Of a stretch of DNA of 64,000 nucleotides, positions 15,168 through 24,431 are shown one piece after another. The position numbers and the translations under genes are program-made. Below the pieces are notes generated by a model. That model ran no database searches, was not told where the DNA came from, and was given only the letters and a program-made list of their open reading frames with translations. The first letter of the stretch is position 1. Every line of letters starts with the position of its first letter. The DNA comes from VBDM01 sp035651815 (lineage in GTDB: Bacteria > Pseudomonadota > Gammaproteobacteria > Burkholderiales > SG8-39), in NCBI GenBank assembly GCA_035651815.1, contig DASRFB010000027.1:11314-75313 (forward strand). Direction: 5' to 3'.

Positions 15168-17302
15168 GGCTTCGCCTCCGCGATCTGGGCCTGCGCCGCC
15201 TCGAGCACCTGCTCGGGCACGAATCCGAACTCGTCGAGCAGGTCCTTGAGCGGCGCGGACGAGCCGAACGTGTGCATCCCGATCTTCGCGCCCGCCGCGC
15301 CGGCGTAGCGGTCCCAGCCGATCACCGAGCCCGCCTCCACCGACACGCGCGCCGCGATCGCGCGCGGCAGCACGCTCTCGCGGTAGGCCGCGTCCTGCCG
15401 CTCGAACAGCTCCCAGGACGGCATGCTGACGACGCGCGCCGGCACGCCCTTCGCCTTCAGCGCCTCGTAGGCCCGGACGCAGAGCGCGACCTCGCTGCCG
15501 GTGCCGATCAGGATCACCGCCGGCTTCGCGTCCTCGGCGTCGGCGAGGACGTAGGCGCCGCGGGCGACGCCGGCGGCGCTCGCGTAGCGCTTGCGATCGA
15601 GCGTCGGCAGCGGCTGGCGCGACAGCACCAGGCACGCCGGCTGATGCTTCAGACGCAAGACGACGCGCCACGCCTCGGTCACCTCGTTCGCGTCGGCGGG
15701 GCGCAGCACGATCAGTCCCGGGATCGCGCGCAGGCTCGCGAGCTGCTCGACCGGCTGGTGCGTCGGCCCGTCCTCGCCGACGCCGATCGAGTCATGGGTG
15801 AAGACGTAGATGACCGGCAGCTGCATCAGCGCCGCGAGCCGCACCGGCGGCTTCATGTAGTCGGAGAAGATGAGGAAGGTCGAGCCGTAAGCGCGCAGCT
15901 TCGACAGCGCGAGCCCGTTCAGCACCGAGCCCATGGCGTGCTCGCGCACTCCGAAGTGCAGGTTGCGCCCGCCCGGCGTCGCGGGTTCGAGGTCGCCCGC
16001 GCCGTCGAACTCGAGCCGCGTCTTGGTCGAGGGCGCGAGATCGGCCGAGCCGCCGATCAGCCACGGATGGCGGCGCGCGATCGCGTTCAGCACCTTGCCC
16101 GACGCGTCGCGGCTGGCGATGCCCTTCGCGTCGGCGGGAAAGACCGGCAGCCCGGCGTCCCAGCCCTCGGGAAGCTCGCGCCGCTGCATGCGCTCGATCT
16201 CGTCGGCGAGCTCGCGATGCTCGGCCGCGTACGACCGCAGCAGCTCCGCCCAGCCCTCGCGCAGCTCGCGCCCGCGCCGGCCGGCGCCGGCAGCGAAATG
16301 ATCGACCACGCCCTCGGGCACGAGGAACTTCGCCTCCGGCGGCCAGCCGTAGCTCGCCTTCGCGAGGCGCACTTCCTCCTCGCCGAGCGGCTCGCCGTGC
16401 GCGGCGCTCGTGTCCTGCTTGTGCGGAGCGCCGTAGCCGATGTGGCTCTCGACGACGATCAGCGTCGGCCGCTCGCGCGTGCGCCGGAAGGTCTCGAGCG
16501 CCCGCGCCAGGCGCTCGGTGTCGTTGGCGTCGCCGACCCGCTGCACGTTCCAGCCGTAGGCGAGGAAGCGCGCCGCGACGTCGTCGCCGAAAGCGAGCTC
16601 GGTGTGTCCCTCGATCGTCACGCGGTTGCTGTCGTAGATCCAGCACAGATTGCCGAGCGCGAGATGGCCGGCGAGCGAGGCCGCCTCGCTCGTCACGCCT
16701 TCCATCATGTCGCCGTCGCCGCACAGCGCGTACACGTCGTAGTCGAACAGCGCGAACCCGGGACGGTTGTAGCGCTGCGCGAGCCAGCGGCCGGCGATCG
16801 CCATGCCGACGCTCGCGCCGCAGCCCTGGCCCAGCGGCCCGGTCGTGGTCTCCACTCCCGAGGTGAGGTGATACTCGGGATGTCCCGGGCATTTGCTGCC
16901 GAGCTGGCGGAAGCGCCTGATGTCGTCGAGCGAGACCGCGGGCTCGCCGAGGCGCTCGTACTCGGCGTCGACCGCGCGCACGCCGGCGAGATGCAGCAGC
17001 GCATAGAGCAGCATCGAGGCGTGGCCGTTCGAGAGCACGAAACGGTCGCGGTCGGGCCAGATCGGATCGAGCGGATCGAAGCGCAGGAACCGCTGCCACA
17101 AGATGTAGGCCACCGGCGCGAGCGCCATCGGCGTGCCCGGATGCCCGGACTTCGCCTGCTGCACCGCGTCCATCGCCAGCGTGCGGATCGTGTCGATGCA
17201 GAGCTGGTCGAGCGAGCGCTCGTTCGGCCGCGCGGTCGGGCTCCCGACCGATTTCGTGACGCCGAGCACCGCGGCGTGCTCGGAGCGACCGTCGTCCGTC
17301 AT
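15164..17302 (-). CDS. tkt: Transketolase
   Basis: This ThDP enzyme transfers two-carbon units in the non-oxidative pentose phosphate pathway. The 712-residue protein has KSGHPGTPMALAP, SNGHASMLLYALL, GPLGQGCGASVGMA, the ThDP motif CGDGDMMEG, the catalytic-domain FGVREHAMG, HDSIGVGEDGPTHQPVEQLA and a C-terminal domain. The length is somewhat above the usual 660 because of an N-terminal extension of about 25 residues before the conserved start. GGAGG lies 7 bp before the ATG. It is the first gene of the ten-gene operon, with 125 bp separating it from prpD upstream. Confidence 0.95.
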   Translation of the reverse strand: MTDDGRSEHAAVLGVTKSVGSPTARPNERSLDQLCIDTIRTLAMDAVQQAKSGHPGTPMALAPVAYILWQRFLRFDPLDPIWPDRDRFVLSNGHASMLLYALLHLAGVRAVDAEYERLGEPAVSLDDIRRFRQLGSKCPGHPEYHLTSGVETTTGPLGQGCGASVGMAIAGRWLAQRYNRPGFALFDYDVYALCGDGDMMEGVTSEAASLAGHLALGNLCWIYDSNRVTIEGHTELAFGDDVAARFLAYGWNVQRVGDANDTERLARALETFRRTRERPTLIVVESHIGYGAPHKQDTSAAHGEPLGEEEVRLAKASYGWPPEAKFLVPEGVVDHFAAGAGRRGRELREGWAELLRSYAAEHRELADEIERMQRRELPEGWDAGLPVFPADAKGIASRDASGKVLNAIARRHPWLIGGSADLAPSTKTRLEFDGAGDLEPATPGGRNLHFGVREHAMGSVLNGLALSKLRAYGSTFLIFSDYMKPPVRLAALMQLPVIYVFTHDSIGVGEDGPTHQPVEQLASLRAIPGLIVLRPADANEVTEAWRVVLRLKHQPACLVLSRQPLPTLDRKRYASAAGVARGAYVLADAEDAKPAVILIGTGSEVALCVRAYEALKAKGVPARVVSMPSWELFERQDAAYRESVLPRAIAARVSVEAGSVIGWDRYAGAAGAKIGMHTFGSSAPLKDLLDEFGFVPEQVLEAAQAQIAEAKP

Positions 17303-17427
17303 CGCAATGCCTCCGGCGTGCGCGTTGATTCGGGGATCAAAGGTGGACAACCCCGCGACGGCGCGGTTCCGTCCCGGAGCCGGACGCGCGTCTGTCAGGT
17401 ACGGCGAGAGCGCGGCGGCGTCCGGGC

Positions 17428-18642
17428 TCAGTCGCGCGCGATGCGCCCGAGCAGCGCCGCGGGCGCGATGTCGCCCTCCAGCATCTCCAGCGCGATGTCG
17501 CGCCGCGCGAAGCGCGCGAATTTCTCCAGCACCTCGGGTTTTCCCCACCGCCGCTGCGGATCGCCCGGAACGTGCAGCACGAGCTTCTCGCGGCCGTCCA
17601 CCGCGAGACGCGCGGGCCACGCCTCGGGATAGTGCTCGAGCAGGCGCTCGTCCGCTTCCACCTTCACCTTCCGCATGAAGCCGCGCAGCTCCGCGGAGAT
17701 CTCCGCGGGATTCTGGCGCACGTCGAAGCGCGCGTCGGGCTCGAGCGCCGCGAGCGCGAGCTGGTACGGCAGGCTCGTGAGATACGACGCGCGCTCGCCC
17801 GGCACGACGCCGTGGTCGACCATCTTCGCGTAAGGCGGCGGCACGCCGACGCGGATCGCCTCGGCGCCGGCGTCGGCGAAGCCTTCGTCCACGAGCTCGG
17901 TCCAAGCCTGCGCCGCGGCCATGGTCTGGCGCGCGGCGCACCAGGGCTTGAAGCCGGTCTGCGCGAGCGCGCTCGGCCCATCCAGTCCGGAAGTCAGCGC
18001 CGACGCATCGGCGCGGATCCCGTATACGGAGAAGAACGCGCCCTCCATCAGCCCGAGATCCGCGGTGAACCCCGACTGCGCCCAGCGCGCGGCGCGCACG
18101 CCGCTCGCGGCCGCGTTCCCGAGCGCGAGCCAGCGCGCGCTGCGGCCGGCGCCGGGCGACGCGAGCCCGAGCGCGATGCCGAGCGCGTGCGCGCTGCGCG
18201 CGGCGTCGAGTCCGAGCAGGCTCGCGCTCGCCGCGGCGACGCCGAACGGCGCGGCGAAGCACGTGGGCCACACGCCGCGGTAGAGCGCGTGCGGACCGTC
18301 GATCGCGCGCCCGAGGCGCACGATGGCCTCGTAGCCCGCCGCGATCGCGCGCGCGAGCGCCGCGCCGTCCGCGCCGCATTCCGCGGCGAGCGTGAGCGCG
18401 GCGGGAACGATCACGCCGCCCGGCGTCGTCGCCGAGGCGAGATGGATGTCGTCGATCTCCGAGAGCCGCGCCCAGGCGCAGTGACGCGCGACCGGATCCT
18501 CGAGGCGCCGCAGCGCCTCGCCTTCGGGCGTATCGGCGCCCGCGATCCAGGCCGCGACCGCGTCGACGAGGTGCAGCGCGACGCCCCCGGTCGGGATGTC
18601 GGCCTCGGCGATCCACGCGCCGAATCGCTCGAGCGCGGTCAC
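17428..18642 (-). CDS. MmgE/PrpD-family protein
   Basis: This 404-residue protein belongs to the MmgE/PrpD (2-methylcitrate dehydratase / cis-aconitate decarboxylase) family. Supporting blocks are the all-alpha N-terminal domain with HLASATTPGGVIVPAAL, AAGYEAIVRLGRAI, GVAAASASLLGLD and GNAAASGVRAA, and FKPWCAARQTMAA in the lid. The GTG start overlaps the hyuB stop (GTGA). It is not with methylcitrate-cycle genes, so propionate metabolism is unlikely. A dehydratase, isomerase or decarboxylase step in the degradation carried out by the HyuA/HyuB cluster is more likely (inference). Confidence 0.85.
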   Translation of the reverse strand: MTALERFGAWIAEADIPTGGVALHLVDAVAAWIAGADTPEGEALRRLEDPVARHCAWARLSEIDDIHLASATTPGGVIVPAALTLAAECGADGAALARAIAAGYEAIVRLGRAIDGPHALYRGVWPTCFAAPFGVAAASASLLGLDAARSAHALGIALGLASPGAGRSARWLALGNAAASGVRAARWAQSGFTADLGLMEGAFFSVYGIRADASALTSGLDGPSALAQTGFKPWCAARQTMAAAQAWTELVDEGFADAGAEAIRVGVPPPYAKMVDHGVVPGERASYLTSLPYQLALAALEPDARFDVRQNPAEISAELRGFMRKVKVEADERLLEHYPEAWPARLAVDGREKLVLHVPGDPQRRWGKPEVLEKFARFARRDIALEMLEGDIAPAALLGRIARD

Positions 18643-20396
18643 GCCGGCTGGCGCTGCTGTTTTCCGGACCTCTTGCGCGCGCGCAGCGCGGCGGTCGCTT
18701 CGGCGTCGACCGCGAAATCGGCGCCGAGCACGACGCCGTATTGCTCGCGCGCGGCCTCGATCGACACCAGCTCCTCGATCGCGTCCTCGCGCACGCGCTG
18801 GGATTCGCGCTCGAGCGGATCGCCCCAGCCGCCGCCGCCGCCCGTGCGCACGACCACGGTGCAATCGCGCGGGACCGCGTGCTGGCTGCCGAACATGGCG
18901 CGGAACCCGCCGTCGCCGGGCTTCCTCAGATCGTAGCCGCCGCTCGCGCCCGGCAGGCCGCCCCACAGCCCCCACGGCGGGCAGCCCGCGCGGCTCGCGC
19001 GCTCGAAGTTCCAGCGGCCCTCGACGAAGTTGCGCACGCGCAGGCTCACGCCGAGGCCGCCGCGCCACTTGCCCGCGCCGCCCGAATCGGGACGCAGCGC
19101 GCGCTCCTCGATCAGCACCGGGCACTTCATCTCGATGCCCTCGATCGAGCCGTTCCTCACGTCGCCCTGGCACACGGACACCGTCGCCGACTCGCCGTCC
19201 TCGAACGGGCGCCCGCCCCAGCCGCCGCCCTCGACGCTCTGCACGACGAAGCGGCGCTTCGTCGCGGGATCGATGCCGAAGAACACCACCGCGCCGCCGA
19301 GCAGCGCGTGGTGCGCGGCGGGGATCCGATCGGGCATTGCCTTTGCGAGCGACGTGAGGATGGTCTCGACCACCATCGGCACGAACAGGCTCCACCCCGC
19401 CATCGGCGCCGGGTAGCGCGCCATCATGATGCTGCCCTCGGGAATGACGACCTCGAGCGCGCGGAACGAGCCCTCGTTCACGGGCTCGAGCGGCCCGGTC
19501 AGCGCCTTGTAGGCGACGCGCGCCGCGGCGAGCGTGCGCGAATTCACGGCCGCCTTGCGCTCGGGGGAGCAGCCCGAGAGGTCGATCGTCATCGCGCCTT
19601 TGTTTACGGTCACCTTCGCATGAATCCTGACCCGCTCGCCCCTGGTCACCCCGTCGTCGTCGAAGAACGACTCGGCCTCGTACTCGCCGCCGGCGAGCTG
19701 CGCGACGACGTTGCGGCACTTGCGCTCGGTCTCGTCGAAGATGCGGCGGATCGCGGCGAGCAGCGTCGCGCGTCCGTAGCGGCGGAACAGCTCGTCCAGC
19801 CGCCGCGCGCCGAGCCGGCACGCCGCGATCTGCGAGTTCATGTCGCCCAGCGACGATTCCGGGAAGCGGATGTTGTCGCGGATCACGCGCAGCAGCGTCT
19901 CGTTCACCTTCCCGGCCTCGTGGATCTTCAGCTGGTCGAGCTGGAGTCCCTCCTGCCAGGGATCGGGGACGTCGGGTCCCGCGCCGAATCCCGTGCTCTT
20001 CCCGCCGACGTCGATCCAGTGCGCGCGCACCATGGCGAAGGCGAGGAGCTCGCCCTCGAAGAAGCACGGCACGTAGATCACCACGTTGTTCAGGTGCTGG
20101 CCGGCGACCGCCTGGTGGTTGGTGATGAGGACGTCGCCCGGGGCGAAGCCGCCGCGGCCGTAGCGCGCGACACCGTCGGCGACCACGACGCCGAGGTCGG
20201 CGACGAAGTGCGACACGCCGCCGACGTTCTGCGAGACGAGCGCGCCGTCGACATCGAGCAGCGCGGTGCAGAAGTCGCGCACCTCGTAGATCATCATGTT
20301 GTACGAGGTGCGCTGCAGGTCGGCCGCCATCTCGTTGGCGATCGCGGGCAGCGCGTTGCGCACCACCTCCAGCGTGACGGGATCGAGCTCCTTCAT
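18639..20396 (-). CDS. hyuB: Hydantoinase B / oxoprolinase family subunit
   Basis: This 585-residue protein belongs to the HyuB family, the partner subunit of ATP-dependent hydantoinases, 5-oxoprolinase and acetone/acetophenone carboxylases. It opens with LDPVTLEVVRNAL and has DFCTALLDVDGALVSQN, GDVLITNHQAVAGQHLNNV, HWIDVGGKS, MTIDLSGCSPERKAAVNSR and GWGGRPFEDGES. The start overlaps the hyuA stop (ATGA). Substrate cannot be predicted; the family acts on cyclic amides, hydantoins or ketones. Confidence 0.92.
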   Translation of the reverse strand: MKELDPVTLEVVRNALPAIANEMAADLQRTSYNMMIYEVRDFCTALLDVDGALVSQNVGGVSHFVADLGVVVADGVARYGRGGFAPGDVLITNHQAVAGQHLNNVVIYVPCFFEGELLAFAMVRAHWIDVGGKSTGFGAGPDVPDPWQEGLQLDQLKIHEAGKVNETLLRVIRDNIRFPESSLGDMNSQIAACRLGARRLDELFRRYGRATLLAAIRRIFDETERKCRNVVAQLAGGEYEAESFFDDDGVTRGERVRIHAKVTVNKGAMTIDLSGCSPERKAAVNSRTLAAARVAYKALTGPLEPVNEGSFRALEVVIPEGSIMMARYPAPMAGWSLFVPMVVETILTSLAKAMPDRIPAAHHALLGGAVVFFGIDPATKRRFVVQSVEGGGWGGRPFEDGESATVSVCQGDVRNGSIEGIEMKCPVLIEERALRPDSGGAGKWRGGLGVSLRVRNFVEGRWNFERASRAGCPPWGLWGGLPGASGGYDLRKPGDGGFRAMFGSQHAVPRDCTVVVRTGGGGGWGDPLERESQRVREDAIEELVSIEAAREQYGVVLGADFAVDAEATAALRARKRSGKQQRQPA

Positions 20397-22420
20397 TGGA
20401 CCTCGACGATCAGCTCGCCGGTCGCCGCCACGCGGCATCGCGTGCCGGGCGGCATCACGGTCGTCGTCCCGTGCTCGCGCACGAGCGCCGGTCCCGCGAA
20501 GCGCGCGCCCGCGGGCAGCCGCTCGCGCGCGTAGACCGCGCACGGCACCGGCGTCTCCGAGCCGGGAAACAGGACCCGCTGCGTGCCGGACGGCGTCGCC
20601 CCGGCGCCTTCCGCCAGACGCGGAAACTCCATCCGCGGCCGCTTGCCGATCACCGCGAGCCGCACGTTGACGATCTCGACCGGCTCGCGCGGCGAGCTGT
20701 GCGCGTAGCGCTTCTCGTAGAGCGCGTCGAACGCCGCGCGGATGGCCGCGCGGTCGGCGCCCGCGAGCTGCGCCCCGGTCACCGGCACGGGCAGCGTGAA
20801 CTCCTGCCCGACGTAGCGCAGCTCGAGCTGCAGCCGCTCCTCGATGCTGCGGCGGTTGCGCAGACCGGCGAGGCCTTCGCCTCGCATCTCGGCGATCGCG
20901 TCCCGCAGCGCCGAGAACTCCACGCGCGCGAGGTCGGCGTAGAAGGTGCGCGCGACGTCGTGGCGCTCGTCGGCGGCGAGCATGCCGAGCGCCGAGAAGT
21001 GCGCCGGAAAGCGCGGCACGATCACGGTCGGGATGGAAAGCTCGCGCGCCACCGCGACCACGTGCAGCGGGCCCGCGCCGCCCGAGGCGACGAGCGCGAA
21101 ATCGCGCGGGTCGTGGCCCTTCGCGACCGAAACCTCGCGCACCGCGAGCGACATCCGGGACACGGCGATGTCGACGATCGCCTGCGCCGCGGCGGCGCTC
21201 GGGAGCCCGAGGGGCTCGGCGATCTTCGCGCGCAGCGCGCGCTCGGCGCCTTCGGCGTCGAGCACCATCTGCCCGCCGAGGAAGTCGCCGGGATCGAGCC
21301 GGCCGAGGACCAGGTTCGCGTCGGTGATCGTGGGCTCGGTCCCGCCCGCGCCGTAGCACACCGGCCCGGGATCGGCGCCGGCGCTGCGCGGACCGACCTT
21401 GAGCGCGCCGACGTCGTCGATCCAGGCGATGCTGCCGCCGCCCGCGCCGACCTCGATCACGTCGATGACGGGCACCATCACGGGATGCCCGCTCGCGTAG
21501 CCGCCGACGTGGTAGCCGCTCGCGGTCGAGGGCTCGCCGTCGCGGATCAGGCTCGCCTTCGCGGTCGTGCCGCCCATGTCGAACGAGATCGCGTTCGCGA
21601 AGCCGAGCGACGCCGCGACGCGCGCCGCGGCGATGATGCCGCCCACCGGGCCCGACTCCATCATCGCGACCGGCCGTCCGGTCGCGACCTCGGGCGTCAT
21701 GACGCCGCCGTTCGACTGCATGATCGTGAGCTCGCCGCGGAAGCCGACGCCGCCGAGGCCGCGCGCGAGGCTCTGCACGTAGCCGCCGACCTTCGGCCCG
21801 ACGTAGGCGTTGACGACCGTGGTCGAGGTGCGCTCGTACTCGCGGTACTCGCGCAGGATCTCGTGCGAGAGCGACACGTAGGCGCCGGGCATGAGGCGCC
21901 GCACGATCGCGCCCGCCGCGCGCTCGTGCTCCGGGTTCGCGTACGCGTGCAGGAAGCACACCGCGACCGCCTCGACGCCCTCGGCCGCGAGGCGCCGGCA
22001 CGCGTCCTCGACGCCGGCGCGGTCGAGCGGCTCGTGCTCGGCGCCCGAGGCGAGCAGCCGCCCGCCGACCTCGCGCGTGAGATGCCGCGGCACGAGCGGG
22101 CGGTGGCGGTGGAAGAACAGGTCGTACGCCTCGGGGCGGTTGCCGCGCCCGATCGCGTACACGTCGCGCGTGCCGCGCGTGACGACGAGGCCCGTCTTCG
22201 CGCCCTTCCTCTCGATCAGCGTGTTGATCGCGGTGGTCGAGCCGTGGATCAGCTCGCCGATCGCGCCCGGGTCGACCGCGCTCTTCTTCAGGCAGTCGAT
22301 GATGCCCTGCACGAGCTGCGCCGGGGTCGTGAGCGACTTCGCCTGCGAGAAGCGTCCGCTCGCCTCGTCGAAGGCCATGAGGTCGGTGAACGTGCCGCCG
22401 ATGTCGATCGCCACGAGCAC
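20393..22420 (-). CDS. hyuA: Hydantoinase A / oxoprolinase family subunit
   Basis: This is the ATP-binding partner of HyuB, 675 residues, with an ASKHA fold. The N terminus carries the phosphate motif AIDIGGTFTDL. Further blocks are HGSTTAINTLIERKG, LTIMQSNGGVMTP, MGGTTAKASLI and VGAGGGSIAW, and the C-terminal hydantoinase A domain follows. The GTG at 22420 was chosen because GGGGA lies 7 bp upstream and the Rossmann-like strand begins immediately. It follows the zincin gene by 11 bp and overlaps hyuB. Confidence 0.92.
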   Translation of the reverse strand: MLVAIDIGGTFTDLMAFDEASGRFSQAKSLTTPAQLVQGIIDCLKKSAVDPGAIGELIHGSTTAINTLIERKGAKTGLVVTRGTRDVYAIGRGNRPEAYDLFFHRHRPLVPRHLTREVGGRLLASGAEHEPLDRAGVEDACRRLAAEGVEAVAVCFLHAYANPEHERAAGAIVRRLMPGAYVSLSHEILREYREYERTSTTVVNAYVGPKVGGYVQSLARGLGGVGFRGELTIMQSNGGVMTPEVATGRPVAMMESGPVGGIIAAARVAASLGFANAISFDMGGTTAKASLIRDGEPSTASGYHVGGYASGHPVMVPVIDVIEVGAGGGSIAWIDDVGALKVGPRSAGADPGPVCYGAGGTEPTITDANLVLGRLDPGDFLGGQMVLDAEGAERALRAKIAEPLGLPSAAAAQAIVDIAVSRMSLAVREVSVAKGHDPRDFALVASGGAGPLHVVAVARELSIPTVIVPRFPAHFSALGMLAADERHDVARTFYADLARVEFSALRDAIAEMRGEGLAGLRNRRSIEERLQLELRYVGQEFTLPVPVTGAQLAGADRAAIRAAFDALYEKRYAHSSPREPVEIVNVRLAVIGKRPRMEFPRLAEGAGATPSGTQRVLFPGSETPVPCAVYARERLPAGARFAGPALVREHGTTTVMPPGTRCRVAATGELIVEVQ

Positions 22421-22431
22421 GCCCGGGTCCC

Positions 22432-23010
22432 CTATGCGCTCCGCGCGCGTTCCTTCAGCGTGGCCGGATCGCCGGAGAACACGAAGTCGCGCATGAAGGC
22501 GTGCTTCACCGCGTGGCCGCGCGCGAGCGCCTCGGGGTCGAGGACGTACCACGCGTAGGTCTCGGCGAAGTCCTCGATCGCGCTCGTCTCCGCGTAGGGC
22601 GTGATGCACGACGAGCCGGGATAGAGGTGCACCACCCAGTGCTTCTTCACGCGGCTGCCGATCACGAGGAAGAAGACGAAATGCCCGATCTCGTGCAGCA
22701 GCATGTGGAAGAACAGCTGCGGCGAGTCGAAGTCGTAGACGACGACGCGCCGCTCCTCCTGCAGGAACTCGGCGCGCGGGCGCGAGCAGGCGAAGCGCGT
22801 CGGCGACGGCGGCGGCTCGGGCGCGGCCTCGGGCAGGTAGACGATCTCGCGCAGCCCTTCGAGGTGGAACGCGGGCACGCGGTCGACCGCGCGCACCACC
22901 TCCTCCACCGGCACGATCTCCTGCCGCGAGAAGCCGGCGAGGCGCAGCCTCAGGGCCCCGATCGCCGCCGTCTCGTCCGCGCCGGTCCGCGTCTTGGTGA
23001 ACTGGCGCAT
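22432..23010 (-). CDS. Small zincin-like putative metalloprotease
   Basis: I do not recognise a characterised homologue. The 192-residue protein has a zincin helix FHMLLHEIGHFVFF (HExxH at 106-110). About 40 residues later comes SAIEDFAETYAWYV, with Glu146 and Glu150 as candidate third ligands, as in anthrax lethal-factor-like (M34/ATLF) domains. No signal peptide is visible, so it is probably cytoplasmic. It sits between the DapA-family lyase (10 bp upstream) and hyuA (11 bp downstream), an unusual place for a protease. The fold might have been adapted to another hydrolysis. The ATG at 23010 was chosen over an upstream start whose first 30 residues overlap the DapA gene and look random. Confidence 0.7.
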   Translation of the reverse strand: MRQFTKTRTGADETAAIGALRLRLAGFSRQEIVPVEEVVRAVDRVPAFHLEGLREIVYLPEAAPEPPPSPTRFACSRPRAEFLQEERRVVVYDFDSPQLFFHMLLHEIGHFVFFLVIGSRVKKHWVVHLYPGSSCITPYAETSAIEDFAETYAWYVLDPEALARGHAVKHAFMRDFVFSGDPATLKERARSA

Positions 23011-23020
23011 GCGCGAAGCG

Positions 23021-23974
23021 CTAGGCCGCCCTGCGCGCACCGCCGCGCTGGAGAAGGCCCGCGGCGACGAGCGCCGCGCGCACGCGCTCGCGCTCGGCAT
23101 CGGAAAGGCGCACGAGCGGCGGCCGCACGACCGCGCGCGGCAGCTTCCCGAGCATGACGAGCGCTTCCTTCATCCGGTTGTGCATGTCGACCCAGGGCTC
23201 GGAGTAGAACACCTCGGCGGTGGGCCAGATGCGCTCGTTCAGCTCCCGCGCCGTCGCGAGGTCGTTCGCGCGCAGCGCGCGGAACAGCTTCGACTGGAGA
23301 TCGGCGATCACCGAGCCGCTTCCCGAGAGCAGCCCGCTGCACCCGGTCGCGAGCGACATCATCAGCCACGAGCTGTGCGTCGTCAGCACGTTCACCGGCC
23401 GCGCGAGCGACTGCAGCGTGCGTACCTGGCGCTCGTGCAGCTGCGGATTCGCGCACCAGTCCTTGATCGCGACCACGCCCGGCACGGCTTCCGCGAGCGC
23501 GACCAGCGTCGGGAGCGGATAGCCCTGTCCCCCGGCCAGAGGGTACTGGAACGCGATGATCGGCAGTCCCGACGCGTCGGCGACGCGGCGGAAGTGCTCG
23601 ATCACCATCTCGGGACGCTGCCCCAGCGTGAACGGCCCCGGCGGGAAGACGAGCAGCGCCCGAGCGCCGCCGTCCGCGGCCATGCGCGCGATGCGCGCCG
23701 CCTCGAGCGAGCCCTCGGCGTAGACGCCGTTCACGATCGGCAGCTTCGCGCCGATCTCGTCCGTCGCGATCGCGAGCACGCGCTTCTGCTCGTCGAACGT
23801 GCACGAGGCGACCTCGGTCGAGTGCGCGTTGATCGTGATCGCGGACAGCCCGTCGACCGACGCGACGTCGGCGAGGTGCGAGCGGAACGACGCCTCGTCG
23901 ATCGAGAGGTCGTCGTGGAAAGGCAGCAGGACGGCGGGGATGACGCCCTGGGGAACGTAGCGGGACGGCGCCAT
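23021..23974 (-). CDS. DapA/NanA-family lyase or synthase
   Basis: This 317-residue TIM-barrel enzyme belongs to the dihydrodipicolinate synthase / N-acetylneuraminate lyase family. It has GVIPAVLLPFHDDLSID at the N terminus, the Schiff-base Lys in VVAIKDWCANP and the Tyr in IIAFQYPLAGG. The usual GTTGE pocket motif is changed to INAHSTEVAS, so it is unlikely to be true DapA. It probably makes or breaks a 2-oxo acid aldol bond in the catabolic operon. GGAGG precedes the ATG by 4 bp. Confidence 0.88.
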   Translation of the reverse strand: MAPSRYVPQGVIPAVLLPFHDDLSIDEASFRSHLADVASVDGLSAITINAHSTEVASCTFDEQKRVLAIATDEIGAKLPIVNGVYAEGSLEAARIARMAADGGARALLVFPPGPFTLGQRPEMVIEHFRRVADASGLPIIAFQYPLAGGQGYPLPTLVALAEAVPGVVAIKDWCANPQLHERQVRTLQSLARPVNVLTTHSSWLMMSLATGCSGLLSGSGSVIADLQSKLFRALRANDLATARELNERIWPTAEVFYSEPWVDMHNRMKEALVMLGKLPRAVVRPPLVRLSDAERERVRAALVAAGLLQRGGARRAA

Positions 23975-23982
23975 GAGGCCTC

Positions 23983-24405
23983 CTATTTCGCGAACAGCTG
24001 CCCGAGATCGGCGAACGCCTTGAACTCGAGCGCGTTGCCCGAGGGGTCGAGGAAGAACATCGTCGCCTGCTCCCCGACCTGTCCCTGGAAGCGCACGTGC
24101 GGCTCGATGACGAATCTCGTGCCGGCGCCTTTCAGCTTCTCGGCGAGCCGCTCCCACTCGGGCATCGGCAGCACGACGCCGAAGTGGCGCACCGGAACCG
24201 CGTCGCCGTCGACGTCGTTGCGCGAGACCTCGACGCACTGCTCGGGCGCGAGGTGCGCGACCACCTGGTGGCCGTAGAGGTCGAAGTCGACCCAGTCGTC
24301 GCTCGAGCGGCCCTCGGGACAGCCGAGAAGCCCGCCGTAGAAGCGGCGCGCCTCGGCGAGATCGCGCACGGGAAAGGCGAGGTGAAAGGGATGGCTGACG
24401 GGCAT
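23983..24405 (-). CDS. VOC-family (glyoxalase/dioxygenase fold) protein
   Basis: This 140-residue protein is one vicinal-oxygen-chelate unit made of two beta-alpha-beta-beta-beta modules. Candidate metal ligands are His in PFHLAFPVRD, His in VRHFGVVLP and Glu in PSGNALEFKAF, a complete His/His/Glu set. FFLDPSGNALEFK is typical of extradiol-dioxygenase-like and glyoxalase-like members. It lies 8 bp upstream of the DapA-family gene. The reaction is unknown. Confidence 0.86.
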   Translation of the reverse strand: MPVSHPFHLAFPVRDLAEARRFYGGLLGCPEGRSSDDWVDFDLYGHQVVAHLAPEQCVEVSRNDVDGDAVPVRHFGVVLPMPEWERLAEKLKGAGTRFVIEPHVRFQGQVGEQATMFFLDPSGNALEFKAFADLGQLFAK

Positions 24406-24431
24406 GCCGGTACTTTACCGCAGAGTCGGCG

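Noticed and set aside
12645..15308. An 887-codon plus-strand open frame across zwf, gnd and tal
   Set aside because: It spans three well-identified genes on the opposite strand and has the Arg/His-rich composition of a shadow frame.
17303..17427. Two short stems between prpD and tkt
   Set aside because: Five-bp stems without T-tracts; neither a convincing terminator nor a riboswitch.
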